Source of the DNA: JBJHBP01 sp050485645
Lineage (GTDB): Bacteria > Pseudomonadota > Gammaproteobacteria > Steroidobacterales > Rariloculaceae
Reading direction: 5' to 3'
Assembly: GCA_050485645.1 (NCBI GenBank)
Contig: JBJHBT010000001.1
Span: 62,001 to 126,000 of the forward strand
DNA length: 64,000 nt
The notes under the pieces were generated by a model. The model saw only the letters and a list, made by a program, of their open reading frames with translations, was not told the DNA's origin and did no database searches. Positions 1 through 7,678 of this stretch are shown here, in pieces. Positions within the stretch are counted from its first letter, which is position 1. Each line of letters starts with the position of its first letter. The position numbers were made by a program, and so were the translations under genes.

Positions 1-516
1 CTCGGTTGGCGCCGTGCGCGCGGTCTCGCACCGCAGCCGGCCGTCGTCATTGTCACGGCGAGCCTGGATCTTCCGGACCTCGAACCGCTGACCAGCGCCG
101 GCCGCTGCGTATACGTCGCCACCGGCCGGGAGTCGGATGCGCGCAAGATCGCACGCATCGAATCTCAGGGCGTGCGCGTGCTCTACACTGGCGACGGTAC
201 GCATGTAACAGGCGACTCATTGATCGGGGCGCTGACGCAGGAAGCGCACTGGAACATCGCAATGATCGGGGGCGGCGAAGTGTTGCGCACACTGCTCGTC
301 GACAATGTGCTTGATCGACTTTATCTGACACTTGCGTGCCGACTGCTGGGCGGACTTTCCTTCGACACCCTGCTGACCGGTGACGTGCTCGAACCCGCCG
401 CTGGCTTCACGCTAAGGGCCCTGCACTTCGACACATGCGACACGACATCCGACGTCGAGCAGCTCTTCGCAATTCTTGATCGCAGCGTGCAATCCCCTGA
501 CGCGAACCGCGCCTAG
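1..516 (+). CDS. RibD C-terminal-domain (dihydrofolate reductase-like) protein, 5' end cut off
   Basis: The reading frame is open from base 1 and stops at 516, so the start lies left of the window. The visible 171 residues contain the late part of a RibD-C/DHFR-like fold: a strand reading PAVVIVTASLDLP, a second strand ending CVYVATGRES, then IAMIGGGEVLRTLL and LYLTLACRLLGG. This matches the usual GGG(x)2L nucleotide-contact segment and the LTLAPxLLGG segment of NADPH-dependent pyrimidine reductases. Without the N-terminal half I cannot say whether it is a stand-alone reductase or the tail of a RibD fusion. No riboflavin genes follow; the next gene is an unrelated outer-membrane protein. Confidence 0.7.
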   Translation, partial: LGWRRARGLAPQPAVVIVTASLDLPDLEPLTSAGRCVYVATGRESDARKIARIESQGVRVLYTGDGTHVTGDSLIGALTQEAHWNIAMIGGGEVLRTLLVDNVLDRLYLTLACRLLGGLSFDTLLTGDVLEPAAGFTLRALHFDTCDTTSDVEQLFAILDRSVQSPDANRA

Positions 517-541
517 CCACACTTCGTAACTGCACCAGCCG

Positions 542-562
542 ACAGCCAACACAAGTGGCTGT
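542..562 (+). terminator. Weak hairpin after the RibD-type gene
   Basis: ACAGCC and GGCTGT form a 6-bp stem around a 9-base loop, 26 bases after the stop at 516. There is no clear T-run, so a terminator role is only possible. Confidence 0.25.
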
Positions 563-625
563 GGGTTGTGCAGTGCAGACGGTGTCAACACCGCGCACCC
601 GCGCAGCCAATACGGCACGGATTCA

Positions 626-641
626 TGGCATGAAACTTGCT
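626..641 (+). promoter_or_regulatory. Sigma-54-type promoter for the YfaZ-like gene
   Basis: TGGCATGAAACTTGCT has GG and GC separated by exactly ten bases, close to the TGGCAC-N5-TTGCW consensus. The expected transcription start is near 652-654, about 20 bases before the ATG at 674. A short palindrome (CGGTGT, two bases, ACACCG) lies upstream at 580-593 and could be an activator site; that is speculation. Confidence 0.75.
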
Positions 642-673
642 GCCTTGGGGATGTAGTTCAAGGAGACAGAGCA

Positions 674-1348
674 ATGACATCAACAGGAAGTAATCATGCA
701 AAGCCATCGGCGACGAAATCACCACGGAACGCGGGATGTCTCGCGCTGGCGGCGATAGCCGGGTTGTACCTCGGCACTGCCACAGCGGATCAGCCGGATG
801 GAAACTATCCGCTCACCAGCCACGCCCTCGAATTCTATGTGAGCGAGTACGCATTTCAGGCGCTATACCTGCGCCCCATGGACCTGGGCGAGGTCCGAAC
901 GACCCATGCCAACCTGGGCATTTTCCTGAACGAGGAGCGCGACCTGGTTGGCTCGCTGGACGCCCTGCTTGAACTGGAGATCGGCAATCGTAGCCGCTGG
1001 ACCGCTCAAGTGGGGCCTCGTGCTTACGCGGCGCTCATGAATACCGAGGAAACCGACGTATTCAGCGTCGCACTCGGCGGGCGCCTGCAGTACCAGCTGA
1101 CACGCCAGGGTGCCGCAGTCTCTATTGGTGGCTTCTACGCCCCGAGCATCCTCACCTTTGGTGAAGCGGACAATGTCTACGACGTCCACGTTCGGGTTGA
1201 AGTGCCGCTGCGGGACACCATGCAGATCTTCCTCGGCTACCGCCATTTCCAGTGGAACATGACGACCGGCCCGGTGGACGATCCGCTCTCTCCCCAGAAC
1301 CGGAAGCTCGACGACGGCATTCACTTGGGCGTACGGGCGGCCTTCTGA
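674..1348 (+). CDS. YfaZ-like outer-membrane protein
   Basis: This 224-residue protein starts at ATG 674 behind an AAGGAGA ribosome site. The first 36 residues carry a basic stretch and then a hydrophobic signal peptide (LALAAIAGLYLGTATA). The mature part is built of alternating beta strands (SLDALLELEIGN, TAQVGPRAYAALM, SVALGGRLQYQLT, QIFLGYRHFQW) and ends in an aromatic residue (GVRAAF), as outer-membrane barrels do. The strand pattern resembles the YfaZ family, whose function is not established. A sigma-54-type promoter lies directly upstream, so it is probably a single-gene unit induced with the other stress genes here. Confidence 0.6.
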   Translation: MTSTGSNHAKPSATKSPRNAGCLALAAIAGLYLGTATADQPDGNYPLTSHALEFYVSEYAFQALYLRPMDLGEVRTTHANLGIFLNEERDLVGSLDALLELEIGNRSRWTAQVGPRAYAALMNTEETDVFSVALGGRLQYQLTRQGAAVSIGGFYAPSILTFGEADNVYDVHVRVEVPLRDTMQIFLGYRHFQWNMTTGPVDDPLSPQNRKLDDGIHLGVRAAF

Positions 1349-1390
1349 TCGGGGACCGTCAGACACAACGGGTTTCGGCGACATCATTTC

Positions 1391-1406
1391 TGGTATTGCC
1401 TGTGCA
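1391..1406 (+). promoter_or_regulatory. Weaker sigma-54-like promoter for the glycosyltransferase operon
   Basis: TGGTATTGCCTGTGCA keeps the GG-N10-GC spacing, but the -24 box is TGGTAT rather than TGGCAC. The expected start of transcription is near 1418, about 70 bases before the glycosyltransferase gene. It is weaker than the other sites and could be chance. Confidence 0.4.
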
Positions 1407-1489
1407 AGAACTGGAAAGCGGCCCGATGCACCGCCGATCCGTTTGATGCCGTTTTTCCAATCGACTCTTACGGATCGGGGGCGCAAGTT

Positions 1490-2944
1490 TTGGACGATCT
1501 GCCTATGAGAAGCCGTTCCAACTCCTGTCTCTCACTGGCCAGTACCGGGATATCCCAGCCACTCCCGTTCTCTGCGGGCACACGTTCTCATACCGTCAGT
1601 CCCAGACAAAAGACTCGGATTCTGATCGTGACATCATCACTCGGGTCCGGCCATGCATCGGCCGCGAGAGCAATAGGGCTCGCATTGAATGAGAACACAC
1701 CGGAAGCGTGCGTAAGCATCCTCGACTACTGGTCGCTGATGGACGCACAGGTAGCGGAAACGATTCGGGAAACCTATCTCAGCCTGGTACAGGACCACCC
1801 CAGGATATACGACCGCTTATACCAAATCGACCAGCGCATCTGGCGGGACGCTCTGCTGACCGTACAGCCGTGCACTGCGGATCTGGATGCGGTGTTCGAG
1901 TATCTCAGAACCCACATTCCGCGCAGAGAAGGCCGACTGACTGGTGGAGAATACCATCCCCTGGACCGATGGCTGTTACGGGTCTTCCGTGCGGCACTTC
2001 CGGGTAACAGCGCCGTAGGCCCGGCGGCAAGCCATGCCTTACTGAGAGCCGCGCTCGCCAAATGGGGCTGGACGAGTCTGGCGCGGCGCCTGCAGGCCAG
2101 ACTGCGAGCCTATCGGCCGGACGTAATCATTGCCACGCAAATGATTCCCGCGGCCTTACTGTCCGGCGCGCGCGCCAGAGGCGAAATCGCAACACCGATC
2201 ATTGGCGTCATCACCGATTTCGGTGTGCACGACTTCTGGATACAACCAGGTATCGATCTGTATTGCGTTGCGCATGGCTCGATCGAGAACTTCGACAGTC
2301 TGCCAGCCTCCCAGGTCGCAGTCACCGGAATCCCGCTGCGTCCCGCTTTTCGCGCACTGCCCTCCCGGCAGGAGGCGCGCCGGGCGCTTGGACTGGAAGT
2401 CGACCAGCCGGTGGTGCTGGTGCCCGGCGGCGGCCTGGGAATCGGCGTGAACTGCGCCGCCGCCAGACTACTCGATACATCAAACGGCACCCAGATCGCC
2501 GCGCTCACCGGACACGACTCGGCCGCACATGATGAACTTTCCAGACTCGCCTTGCAGCATCGTTCGCGGCTCAAGGTATGGCCATGGACCGACCGCATGG
2601 AACTGCTGTTGCGGGCAGCCGATCTGGTTGTGGGGAAACCTGGAGGACTGACTGTGGCCGAGGCACTCGCCTGCGGTCGTCCGCTGTTCCCCACTCATTC
2701 GCTGCGCGGTCAGGAAGGTTTCAATGTGCGTTTCCTGCAGCGCAACGGTGTAGGCTGGCTCCTCGACGAAGACTCGGTCGGGCCGGCGGTCGATGCACTC
2801 ACCAGCGAACCGGCAAGGCTGGGTAGCCTGCAGCAGGCGGCCTGGGCGCTCGGTCGCCGGGATGGCGCAATGCTTATCGCGGAGAAAGCTATGACGCTCG
2901 CAACCTCCAGAACCGGCAGTACGCAGGCGATCGAGACGGCATGA
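1490..2944 (+). CDS. MGDG synthase/MurG-type glycosyltransferase
   Basis: The 484-residue product starts at TTG 1490; ATG 1505 is an alternative start. Around residues 43-60 it has RILIVTSSLGSGHASAAR, the GxGH motif that opens the MGDG-synthase-type N-domain, and the C-domain has VPGGGLGIG near 310 and GKPGGLTVAEALA near 382, the sugar-nucleotide-binding region of GT28 enzymes. Family members transfer a sugar from a UDP-sugar to diacylglycerol or a related lipid at the inner membrane. The gene overlaps the next one by ATGA and is followed by a NodB-type deacetylase, so a modified envelope glycolipid or glycan is a reasonable guess. The acceptor is not known from sequence. Confidence 0.8.
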   Translation: MDDLPMRSRSNSCLSLASTGISQPLPFSAGTRSHTVSPRQKTRILIVTSSLGSGHASAARAIGLALNENTPEACVSILDYWSLMDAQVAETIRETYLSLVQDHPRIYDRLYQIDQRIWRDALLTVQPCTADLDAVFEYLRTHIPRREGRLTGGEYHPLDRWLLRVFRAALPGNSAVGPAASHALLRAALAKWGWTSLARRLQARLRAYRPDVIIATQMIPAALLSGARARGEIATPIIGVITDFGVHDFWIQPGIDLYCVAHGSIENFDSLPASQVAVTGIPLRPAFRALPSRQEARRALGLEVDQPVVLVPGGGLGIGVNCAAARLLDTSNGTQIAALTGHDSAAHDELSRLALQHRSRLKVWPWTDRMELLLRAADLVVGKPGGLTVAEALACGRPLFPTHSLRGQEGFNVRFLQRNGVGWLLDEDSVGPAVDALTSEPARLGSLQQAAWALGRRDGAMLIAEKAMTLATSRTGSTQAIETA

Positions 2945-3498
2945 ACCGCTTGCGCCGCATACTACGTCCGTGCCTGCGCAGTATCGACAGCGCCTATCGA
3001 CGCAGCCATGACCTCGAGCCCGTAGCGCCGCTGCTGCATGTCGGCGTCGTCCGCTACCAGGGCGTGGAACGTCACTTCAACGACGGTACACGACTGCGGG
3101 ATGGTGACCCGCTCGGAGTTCTGCATTTCGATAACGCCGTTGTTGCTGAGCTGGATTCCACCAGTCGACCCGCAATCGGCCTTCGTTTCGCGCGGATGCT
3201 GTTTGATTCTCTTTATCAACTGGCGGCACTGTGTCACCAGGATCCACGGTACAGCGAGGTGCAGGTTTTCAGAGGCATTGGCTGCAATCGCCATGGGAAG
3301 AACCTGGGCTTTCTGATCGAGCCGTACGCAGGCGGATGGCACACTTCGCTGGTGGCGCTGCACACCCGACTTCTCATATGGGTCTACACGCCCTCGGATG
3401 AAACAGTGGCCGACTCGCGGCCGATGCCAACCGTCACCTGGTTAACGCGCACCGTGCTGCTGGATCGCTTCGGCAAGCGGGGAAAATCCCGTGTCTGA
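2941..3498 (+). CDS. YkoP-like protein of unknown function
   Basis: This 185-residue soluble protein has no signal peptide. It has no motif I can tie to catalysis; the readable segments are GVERHFNDGTRLRDGDPLGVLHFDN and a C-terminal aromatic block (LIWVYTP, VTWLTRTVLLDRFG). The order glycosyltransferase, this protein, NodB deacetylase resembles the arrangement around Bacillus ykoN-ykoP, and the sequence looks like that small family, but I am recalling this rather than proving it. It overlaps the upstream gene by four bases and the downstream gene by eight, so the three are translationally coupled and likely act in one pathway. Confidence 0.5.
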   Translation: MNRLRRILRPCLRSIDSAYRRSHDLEPVAPLLHVGVVRYQGVERHFNDGTRLRDGDPLGVLHFDNAVVAELDSTSRPAIGLRFARMLFDSLYQLAALCHQDPRYSEVQVFRGIGCNRHGKNLGFLIEPYAGGWHTSLVALHTRLLIWVYTPSDETVADSRPMPTVTWLTRTVLLDRFGKRGKSRV

Positions 3499-4156
3499 GT
3501 CCGGCTGGTCTGGCCCCGCAAGTGCCGTTGTCCCTGCCGCTGGCAATGCCACCACTACCGCTGCCGATTGGCCTGACGCCCGTCGTGTCTGGCTCACGTT
3601 TGACGACGGGCCTGACGAGTGCTGGACGCCCCGAATTCTCGATGTGCTGGCAAGCGCCAGCACCCAGGGCATATTCTTCATGGTGGGTGCGCATGTGCGC
3701 CAACACGCTCGCCTGGCGAGGCGGGTAGTGGAAGAGGGCCACCGAATCGGCAATCACACCTGGCGCCACCGGCATCCATGGATGCAGTCCTCCGCCATGG
3801 CCCGACGCGAGGTCCGGGACGGTGCGTCAGCCATTGCCGACATCACAGGCATCACACCGCGATATTTTCGTCCACCGTTCGGACGATTACGTCCGTGCAT
3901 GGTGGAGGAAGCGGCATTCGCCGGGCAATATCTCATGCTGTGGACTCTGAGTGCGTGCGACTGGGGGCCATTCGGATCCAGCACTGCGATCGCGACACGC
4001 CTGCAGCGCGCCGGACGCGGGGATATCGTACTGATGCATGATGCCGCCCGCGGCATCAATCGCCCAGATCAGCTCATCCAGGCGTTGCCTGAGCTGCTTG
4101 AGCGCCTGGCCCTGCAGCAGATAGCGGCTCCCCTGCCCTCACGTTCAACATCATGA
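3491..4156 (+). CDS. NodB-type polysaccharide deacetylase
   Basis: The GTG start at 3491 overlaps the previous gene. The 221-residue product has the NodB metal-dependent deacetylase motifs in order: TFDDGPD at 36-42 (catalytic Asp and metal Asp), GNHTWRH at 87-93 (the metal HxxxH), RYFRPPFG near 124, and a C-terminal VLMHDA. No signal peptide or membrane anchor is visible, so it should act in the cytoplasm, unlike most peptidoglycan deacetylases. With the upstream glycosyltransferase it may deacetylate a GlcNAc-containing lipid-linked product. It is the last gene of a three-gene operon that ends in a short tail-to-tail gap facing the AI-2E-type permease gene. Confidence 0.85.
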   Translation: MSESGWSGPASAVVPAAGNATTTAADWPDARRVWLTFDDGPDECWTPRILDVLASASTQGIFFMVGAHVRQHARLARRVVEEGHRIGNHTWRHRHPWMQSSAMARREVRDGASAIADITGITPRYFRPPFGRLRPCMVEEAAFAGQYLMLWTLSACDWGPFGSSTAIATRLQRAGRGDIVLMHDAARGINRPDQLIQALPELLERLALQQIAAPLPSRSTS

Positions 4157-4260
4157 TCGTCCGGGCTTCCGTACGGCGAACGGGGTCGCCTCTGATCGCG
4201 CCGCCTACCGAGGCGGCGAAAAGTCGATGCCAGCGTTGTGGATCCTGCCAACAGACATCG

Positions 4261-5466
4261 TCATTCCTCGTGATACCGGGAATCAGACACGTAGATTTCA
4301 CTGTCGAACTCCCCGACCGGGGCCTCGACCTTGCGCGCGTACTGGTATCGGATCCGATGCCACAGTGTCGCCACGAACGCTGACAGCGGCACAGCCAGCA
4401 ACATCCCGATGATGCCGCCCAGAAGCGTGCCCCAGAAAAACAGCGAGACCACCACCATCATCGGATGAAGGCCTGAGCGGTCGTGCATGATTTTTGGCGT
4501 CAGAACCCAGCTTTCGACAATCTGGATCACGACAAACACGCCGAGCGCCAGCAGCGCGAGCTCCGACCCTCCTCCCTCCTGCATGTACGCGATCGGCAGC
4601 ACGGTGATCAGTCCGACGATCGTGCCCAGGAACGGCACCACATTCAACAGGCCGAGCAGCACACCAATCAGCACACTGGATCTGAGGCCGATCAACGTAA
4701 ACCCAATGGAGAACATTATCCCCATGATCAGCGCAATGATCAGCTGTCCGCGGAAGAAAGTGGCGATGTATTCCACGAACACATCAAGAAGGTAGCGCAG
4801 CTCACGCTGCGTCTCACCACCGAATAAGGCCGTGACTTCCTCGGCCACGCCTTCGATTCGCTTCCCGACCAGAAGAAAGAAGTAAACAAAAAATGGAACG
4901 AAGCCGCTGCCAACAAGCATGCTGGAATACAGTCCAACGCTTGCCATGGCGTCCTCGGGGTCTGGCAGGAACAACGCCCAGTCCAGGTCGCGCATCTGCT
5001 CGGCAATGGTGACGCCGGCCTCGGGCCATTCAGTGAGCAGAGCCTGATGGGCGCGCTCAACAAAACCTGGAAGCCATTCCAGCATCTGAGCGCCCTGTCT
5101 CAACAGGGTCGGCACCAGCAGTGACAATATCGCGACCAGCGCCCCCACCAGGACGGTGACAACTACCGCAGCCGCCACTACGCGAGGCAAATGCATCCGC
5201 AAGTACAGAAACTCGCTCACCGGATACAGAATAAGCGACAGCACGGCAGCGATTGCGATCGGCAGCAGCAATGCCTGGAATGTGGATAGCAGCGCCGCCA
5301 GCCCCATCAGCGTGACAACGGTCACACCCGCCAGCACCAAGGCTAGCGTGGCAAGCAGGACGACACGGACAAACTTGAGTTGGGCAGGGGTGAACAGCAC
5401 GGACACCCCTTCGTTCACCCCGGCACGCGGTTCACGGACAGGATCAGGCAGCCGTTCAGTGACCAT
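4261..5466 (-). CDS. AI-2E family transporter (PF01594-type permease)
   Basis: The 401-residue integral membrane protein has two hydrophobic segments near the N-terminus (VLLATLALVLAGVTVVTLMGL and ALLLPIAIAAVLSLILYPVSEFLYL), a third (VVAAAVVVTVLVGALVAILSLLVPTLL), a long amphipathic region, then a C-terminal group including LIIALIMGIMFSIGFTLIGL and FFWGTLLGGIIGMLLAVPLSAFVATLW. This is the layout of AI-2E/TqsA/PerM-type exporters; members variously move autoinducer-2, or Na+ for H+, so the substrate is open. It lies 41 bases after the csbD-like gene and is probably co-transcribed with it from the sigma-54-type promoter at 5774-5789. Confidence 0.85.
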   Translation of the reverse strand: MVTERLPDPVREPRAGVNEGVSVLFTPAQLKFVRVVLLATLALVLAGVTVVTLMGLAALLSTFQALLLPIAIAAVLSLILYPVSEFLYLRMHLPRVVAAAVVVTVLVGALVAILSLLVPTLLRQGAQMLEWLPGFVERAHQALLTEWPEAGVTIAEQMRDLDWALFLPDPEDAMASVGLYSSMLVGSGFVPFFVYFFLLVGKRIEGVAEEVTALFGGETQRELRYLLDVFVEYIATFFRGQLIIALIMGIMFSIGFTLIGLRSSVLIGVLLGLLNVVPFLGTIVGLITVLPIAYMQEGGGSELALLALGVFVVIQIVESWVLTPKIMHDRSGLHPMMVVVSLFFWGTLLGGIIGMLLAVPLSAFVATLWHRIRYQYARKVEAPVGEFDSEIYVSDSRYHEE

Positions 5467-5507
5467 CGCTGTGTTTCCAGCTGGCCAACCCGACCAACGC
5501 GAATCAC

Positions 5508-5708
5508 TCAGTCAAACTTGCTGGCCCAGTCGTCCACTTCGCGTTCGGCTTCATCACGGGCCTTGCCGTAGCGAGTCTGAATGCGTCCGACCAGTTCCTC
5601 CCGCTTCCCCTGAATCTCATCCCAGTCGTCATCCGTGAGTTGGCCCCACTTCTGACGGGCCTCGCCCTTGAGCGTCTTCCATCTGCCTTCGATTCGATCC
5701 CAATTCAC
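5508..5708 (-). CDS. CsbD-like general stress protein
   Basis: I place the start at the GTG at 5708, seven bases after an AGGAG ribosome site, giving 66 residues that begin VNWDRIEGRWKTLKGEARQK. This is the CsbD family pattern: NWDRIEGxWKxxKGxxxxxWGxLTDDDxDxIxGKRxxLVGxIQxRYG followed by a charged helix. CsbD proteins are small, abundant, structurally loose proteins induced by stress (SigB in Bacillus); their molecular role is unknown. The gene begins 66 bases downstream of a well-formed sigma-54-type promoter and leads an operon with the AI-2E-type permease. Confidence 0.9.
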   Translation of the reverse strand: MNWDRIEGRWKTLKGEARQKWGQLTDDDWDEIQGKREELVGRIQTRYGKARDEAEREVDDWASKFD

Positions 5709-5773
5709 CTGTGTTCTCCTGTAGAGCGTCTGACCAAACAACCGCCTTCCCGCGCTCATTACGTACGAGCACC

Positions 5774-5789
5774 AGCAAGTCCTGTACCA
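5774..5789 (-). promoter_or_regulatory. Sigma-54-type promoter for csbD-like gene and permease
   Basis: On the minus strand this reads TGGTACAGGACTTGCT with the exact GG-N10-GC spacing and a perfect TTGCT at -12. The predicted start near 5762 leaves a leader of about 54 bases. Confidence 0.7.
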
Positions 5790-5860
5790 CTCCGGCGAAC
5801 AGCAAACCGCTGCCAATCGCAACCGATCCGCTTTGACGCCGACGCCAGAACTCGCCTCGA

Positions 5861-6601
5861 TCAAGGCTGCCAGCGCGTCGCTGTAGCACGAATCACACCA
5901 CAAGCGATGGGATCGCCGGCATCCCCGTCCGGCTGCGTCTCAAGGTCGTCCTCGCCTTCATGGAGGACCACCGAACGACCGACCACCCCGCGCTCTCCCT
6001 CGATTTCCAGTCCTGCCATTTCCATCCTCAGCTCCGCATCTCCGGACGCGTCGGCCACGATGTTGCCAAGATCGCCCGCGTGGCGTGTTGCCGGTGGCGC
6101 GAGGGGGGAGCCGTGCGGGTTGTCCTGAGGTGAAAAGTGACCGCCTGCCGTCTCACCCGGATCAGTACAATCGCCCACCTCGTGGACATGGAAACCGTAG
6201 GCACCCGGTGCGAGGCCTGTCAGGCGTGCGTGCACCTCTACGCCCGCGGGTACCGTCACGAACTCGACTGTGCCGCGAACTTCCTGACCCGGCACCGCCT
6301 GCAGTTCAGCGAACGCAGCAGTGTCGGGCGATGACGACATGCGACCGGCAGACGTTGTGTCGGTATCCGCTGTGGCGCCAGACCGGTCTCCGGGCCGATC
6401 AGCCAGGGGGGCACCTGAGTCCGGCAAGAAACCCGCGTCCTGTCTTTCAGCTGTGTCCGGTTGACAGCCCATCAGGAACACGACAGCCAGTCCAGGAACC
6501 ACCGCCGCGCGTGCCACGCTCCAACCACGAAACCGCCGAGACGGCGAGGCATGCGCAGCATCAGGTACTGCATTGCGCCAATCTGTGCTCTGGTTTCCCA
6601 T
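5861..6601 (-). CDS. sodC: Cu/Zn superoxide dismutase, probable lipoprotein
   Basis: The 246-residue protein has a hydrophobic N-terminal segment ending in a lipobox-like LMGC (Cys46), then a low-complexity linker of about 55 residues and the SOD domain. All metal ligands are visible: His138 and His140 (FHVHEVGDC), His155 (GGHF), His163 (NPH), His174 and Asp177 (RHAGDL), and His214 (VVLHEGEDD). Cys145 and Cys234 can form the conserved disulfide. It dismutates periplasmic superoxide, and the lipobox suggests anchoring to a membrane by lipidation. A very good sigma-54-type promoter lies about 40 bases upstream; the leader is short and the ribosome site weak. Confidence 0.92.
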   Translation of the reverse strand: MGNQSTDWRNAVPDAAHASPSRRFRGWSVARAAVVPGLAVVFLMGCQPDTAERQDAGFLPDSGAPLADRPGDRSGATADTDTTSAGRMSSSPDTAAFAELQAVPGQEVRGTVEFVTVPAGVEVHARLTGLAPGAYGFHVHEVGDCTDPGETAGGHFSPQDNPHGSPLAPPATRHAGDLGNIVADASGDAELRMEMAGLEIEGERGVVGRSVVLHEGEDDLETQPDGDAGDPIACGVIRATATRWQP

Positions 6602-6637
6602 ATCAATTACTCAACAAGCCGGTGTCAGAGAAAACAA

Positions 6638-6653
6638 AGCAAGATCAGTGCCA
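6638..6653 (-). promoter_or_regulatory. Sigma-54-type promoter for sodC
   Basis: On the minus strand the site is TGGCACTGATCTTGCT, a full match to TGGCAC-N5-TTGCW with GG-N10-GC. The start would be near 6626, 25 bases before the sodC ATG. It is back to back with the site at 6699-6714, with 45 bases between them. Confidence 0.85.
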
Positions 6654-6698
6654 ACAAGCTCGAGCTGCCCACAAGGATCCCGTCACTCATGCCGGTTG

Positions 6699-6714
6699 TG
6701 GCACGCGAGTTGCA
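6699..6714 (+). promoter_or_regulatory. Sigma-54-type promoter for the SRPBCC gene
   Basis: TGGCACGCGAGTTGCA is a full consensus match with GG-N10-GC. The start would be near 6726, giving a leader of about 150 bases that contains a 17-bp tandem repeat. Confidence 0.85.
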
Positions 6715-6788
6715 CGCATTACACAGGTCGGTGTTGGCAACGCTCACTCCTCATCCATGCGCCCAGGCGCAAGTGAAAGTCCTTCAAT

Positions 6789-6822
6789 GCTGGCTTCACA
6801 CGAGAGCTGGCTTCACACGAGA
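6789..6822 (+). repeat. Two perfect tandem copies of a 17-bp unit
   Basis: The unit GCTGGCTTCACACGAGA occurs at 6789-6805 and again at 6806-6822. It lies in the predicted untranslated leader between the sigma-54-type promoter and the SRPBCC gene. It may be slippage or a paired binding site. Confidence 0.9.
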
Positions 6823-6878
6823 AGCGCGTCCGACACCGCACGCCGCAACTTTCGTACTAATCGTAGAGGAGCTGAATC

Positions 6879-7388
6879 ATGGAACGAATCCAGGAAGATA
6901 TCGAAGTTCGATGCCCCGTACGAACGGCTTACGATCAATGGACCCAGTTTGAGGAATTTCCGCGCTTCATGGACGGCGTCAAGGAGGTCAAGCAGCTTGA
7001 CGACACACACGTGCACTGGCGCGGCGAAATCTGGGGAAGAGAGCGCACTTGGGATGCCGAAATCACTGAGCAGGTGCCTGATCTGCTCATTGCGTGGCGC
7101 AGCACATCCGGCCCCCCGAATGCGGGCGAGGTGCGATTTGAGCCCATCAGTCCTGAACACACGCGCATATACCTCACCATGTCGTACGAACCGGAAGGCG
7201 CTATCGAGAACCTCGCGGACACTCTCGGAATCATCAAGCGTCGCGTTCGCAGGACAGTTGAGGAATTCAAGCGCTTCATTGAATCCCGCGGCGAAGCAAC
7301 GGGTGCATGGCGCGAGGAGGTGCACGCCGGTGGGAAATCCTCCGCGACGCAACTCGATGGCGGGCGGGGACCGACGAGTGGCATATAG
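6879..7388 (+). CDS. SRPBCC-fold (polyketide cyclase/dehydrase-like) protein
   Basis: The gene starts at ATG 6879 after a GAGGAG ribosome site and encodes 169 soluble residues. The opening EDIEVRCPVRTAYDQWTQFEEFPRFMDGVKEVKQLDD and the following W-R-G-E-I-W-G-R-E-R-TWDAEITEQVPDLLIAWRS segment are typical of SRPBCC proteins of the cyclase/dehydrase group, which bind hydrophobic ligands in a deep cavity. Related genes are often annotated as stress-induced and sit beside dodecins, CsbD and PRC-barrel genes. The last 30 residues are low-complexity and variable. No catalytic residue can be named and the ligand is unknown. Confidence 0.85.
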   Translation: MERIQEDIEVRCPVRTAYDQWTQFEEFPRFMDGVKEVKQLDDTHVHWRGEIWGRERTWDAEITEQVPDLLIAWRSTSGPPNAGEVRFEPISPEHTRIYLTMSYEPEGAIENLADTLGIIKRRVRRTVEEFKRFIESRGEATGAWREEVHAGGKSSATQLDGGRGPTSGI

Positions 7389-7498
7389 CACACGCAAATT
7401 CACATCCGGCGTCTGCTGCATGCGAACTGCCGCGATACCTGCAGCAGGAAACGCATGCGTCCGCATGCCCGAACGGAAGGCCCAGGAGACCAAACGGG

Positions 7499-7514
7499 TG
7501 GCACAGAACTTGCT
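7499..7514 (+). promoter_or_regulatory. Sigma-54-type promoter for the PRC-barrel gene
   Basis: TGGCACAGAACTTGCT is a full consensus match with GG-N10-GC. The predicted start is near 7526, about 150 bases before the ATG at 7679. Confidence 0.85.
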
Positions 7515-7678
7515 TGGTTACCTGGGTGTTGGTGTCCGTTGTACCAAGGTGGTCTTTGCAGTTGCGCATGCCAGCGTTTTCTCGATTCGCAACTGACACA
7601 TGCCGTTTGGTGCATGGCGCCTGGTTCGAAAACCTTAATCCGCGGATGCGGTAATAGCTATGATACAGGAGATTAGTG

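Noticed and set aside
5795..5815. TGGCAGCGGTTTGC (minus strand) as a sigma-54 site
   Set aside because: Only nine bases between GG and GC; the better site at 5774-5789 lies just downstream.
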